Position numbers and translations under genes: made by a program. Below the pieces are notes generated by a model that saw only the letters and a list, made by a program, of their open reading frames with translations, had not been told where the DNA came from and made no database searches. From contig JAGYNK010000108.1 of the NCBI GenBank assembly GCA_018400055.1, positions 1-6,124 on the forward strand: 6,124 nt of DNA. The letters are read 5' to 3'. This document shows positions 5,270 through 6,124 of the stretch, in pieces. Numbering within the stretch: position 1 is the stretch's first letter; each line of letters opens with the position of its first letter. Source of the DNA: Candidatus Moraniibacteriota bacterium (GTDB lineage: Bacteria > Patescibacteriota > Minisyncoccia > Moranbacterales > UBA9337).

Positions 5270-5755
5270 ATGGAAAAATTTACAACTACCAGCGTTGAAC
5301 AAACCCGAAAAATGGGCGAAATATTGGCGAAAGAATTAAAAGGCGGAGAAGTAATTTGTCTGGAAGGGGAATTGGGATCAGGCAAAACCGCCTTCGCGCA
5401 GGGAATACTAAAAGGCTTGGGAGTTGAGGGGCCGTACACTAGCCCTACCTTTCTTATAATGAAGCAATATAAGAAAGAAATCCCAGGTCCAAAATTACAA
5501 ATTTCAAATAAATTCAAAATTCAAAATTCAAAATTCAAAATTCGCAACATCTATCACGTCGATGCTTATCGGGTCGGCGTTAAGGATATTTTGGAATTAG
5601 GTTGGGAGGAAATCGTAAAAAGTAAAAATAATATTATAATTGTAGAATGGGCGGATAAAATCAAAAAAATAGTTCCCGTTGGCGCGGTCTGGGTGAAATT
5701 TAAAATCGCAGACGTAGAGACGAGGCATTGCCTCGTCTCTACGGAAAAATCATAA
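5270..5755 (+). CDS. tsaE: TsaE, ATPase of the tRNA t6A biosynthesis complex
   Basis: TsaE (YjeE family) works with TsaB and TsaD in making threonylcarbamoyl-adenosine at position 37 of ANN-decoding tRNAs. The 161 residues contain the family motifs in order: P-loop GELGSGKT (33-40), TSPTF (57-61), YHVDAYR (95-101) and VEW (125-127). I prefer the ATG at 5270 to an in-frame ATG at 5222, because the extra 16 codons are encoded by the half palindrome and promoter region and match nothing in the family. Two oddities: residues about 70-93, between SPTF and HVDAYR, form a Lys/Asn/Phe-rich loop encoded by a heptamer tandem repeat, where the E. coli protein has only a few residues; and the C-terminus (ADVETRHCLVST, 147-158) is encoded by a copy of the 29-bp palindrome. 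All catalytic motifs lie before it, so the protein is probably functional. Confidence 0.9.
   Translation: MEKFTTTSVEQTRKMGEILAKELKGGEVICLEGELGSGKTAFAQGILKGLGVEGPYTSPTFLIMKQYKKEIPGPKLQISNKFKIQNSKFKIRNIYHVDAYRVGVKDILELGWEEIVKSKNNIIIVEWADKIKKIVPVGAVWVKFKIADVETRHCLVSTEKS
5513..5543 (+). repeat. TTCAAAA heptamer tandem repeat inside tsaE
   Basis: Four exact TTCAAAA units run from 5513 to 5540 with a partial TTC to 5543; degenerate units extend back to about 5487. Since 7 is not a multiple of 3, three units (21 bases) encode a seven-residue period, read here as KFKIQNS-like. The number of units must keep the frame for tsaE to work. The repeat falls in a surface-loop position between conserved motifs, not in the catalytic core. 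Confidence 0.85.
5714..5742. repeat. 29-bp palindrome, copy 2, encoding the tsaE C-terminus
   Basis: Identical to copy 1 over all 29 bases, and extended to a 31-base palindrome by C at 5713 and G at 5743. It is read in frame as VETRHCLVST near the end of tsaE, whose stop follows at 5753-5755. It also lies 16 bases upstream of the RAYT start codon, the position where REP elements commonly flank RAYT genes. Confidence 0.9.
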
Positions 5756-5758
5756 AAA

Positions 5759-6124
5759 ATGCCGGAAAAATTCAAAAACAAATATACAATTAAATCCGCC
5801 CGGTTAAAAGGATATGATTATTCCCAAAACGGGATGTATTTTATTACCATTTGCACAAAAGACCGCCAAGAATTTTTTGGAAAAATAAAAAATAAAAAAA
5901 TAATTTTATCAAACATAGGAAAAATGGCCGATAAATATTGGAAGGAAATTCCCAAACATTTTCTATTCGTAAATTTAGATGAATATATCATAATGCCAAA
6001 TCATCTGCATGGAATTTTGGAAATTTGCGATGCATCATCCTGTAGAGACGAGGCATTGCCTCGTCTCTACAATGGTAAACATCCTAAAATGTCTGCGATA
6101 TCACCCAAATGCGGTTCGTTATCT
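5759..6124 (+). CDS. REP-associated tyrosine transposase (RAYT, Y1/HUH family), 5' part
   Basis: The reading frame opens at ATG 5759 and stays open for 122 codons to the window end; RAYTs are usually nearly twice that length, so the 3' part lies beyond. RAYTs are single-strand-specific HUH endonucleases related to the IS200/IS605 TnpA and are associated with palindromic REP elements. Visible family features are YFITICTKDRQEFFG (27-41), the strand and turn after it, YIIMPNHLHGIL (76-87) with the metal-binding His-82 and His-84, and MSAISPKCGSLS (111-122), matching the conserved segment before the catalytic-Tyr helix, which is not yet reached. Residues 95-104 (CRDEALPRLY) come from a copy of the 29-bp palindrome lying in the variable stretch between those motifs. 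The start is 3 bases after the tsaE stop, with no ribosome binding site. Whether the enzyme is active cannot be told without the tyrosine. Confidence 0.9.
   Translation, partial: MPEKFKNKYTIKSARLKGYDYSQNGMYFITICTKDRQEFFGKIKNKKIILSNIGKMADKYWKEIPKHFLFVNLDEYIIMPNHLHGILEICDASSCRDEALPRLYNGKHPKMSAISPKCGSLS
6042..6070. repeat. 29-bp palindrome, copy 3, inside the RAYT coding sequence
   Basis: Identical to the other full copies over 29 bases and extended to 31 by T at 6041 and A at 6071. It is read as CRDEALPRLY, a different frame from the copy in tsaE, and leaves the transposase frame open. One of the three frames through the element has a TAG, so this copy sits in one of the two frames that permit read-through. 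Confidence 0.9.

Noticed and set aside
5170..6070. A CRISPR array, because of identical 29-base repeats
   Set aside because: Gaps between copies are irregular (30, 468 and 299 bases), the repeats are fully palindromic, copies lie inside genes, and there are no cas genes.

Overview
The window carries a complete high-affinity phosphate-uptake operon (pstS-pstC-pstA-pstB-phoU, positions 178-4458). After it come a small secreted Gly/Tyr-rich protein (4615-5055), the tRNA-modification ATPase gene tsaE (5270-5755) and the first 122 codons of a REP-associated tyrosine transposase (RAYT, Y1/HUH family, 5759 to the window end). All genes are on the + strand. The DNA is AT-rich, the standard genetic code fits (pstC ends in a true TGA overlapping the pstA start), and most starts have no Shine-Dalgarno sequence. 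The tsaE start sits about one promoter-to-start distance below an extended -10 box, as in a leaderless mRNA. Together with a short TsaE carrying a low-complexity loop, this resembles Patescibacteria/CPR (Parcubacteria-like) genomes. That placement is an inference; no phylogenetic marker is present.

Region by region. 1-177 is a non-coding, extremely AT-rich leader with an inverted repeat before pstS. 178-4458 is the Pst system: PstS lipoprotein captures phosphate, PstC/PstA form the channel, PstB hydrolyses ATP and PhoU is the regulatory partner. pstC/pstA overlap by 4 bases and pstA/pstB by 8. pstS is set apart from pstC by a 99-base gap with a GC-rich hairpin and a plausible internal promoter. 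4459-4614 holds a near-consensus sigma-70-type promoter, a small hairpin and a strong ribosome binding site for the Gly/Tyr-rich gene, which ends at a clear intrinsic terminator (5068-5108).

The most interesting part is 5170-6124. A perfect 29-bp palindrome (14-base arms, one central base) occurs three times with identical sequence, plus one half copy. One full copy and the half copy lie between the Gly/Tyr-rich gene and tsaE. One full copy supplies the C-terminal codons of tsaE. One lies inside the RAYT reading frame just after the catalytic HxH motif. Because RAYTs are known to act on REP-type palindromes, this looks like a REP/RAYT system whose element has entered coding sequence, including the gene of its probable mobiliser. 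tsaE also carries an in-frame tandem heptamer repeat in a loop between its conserved motifs.
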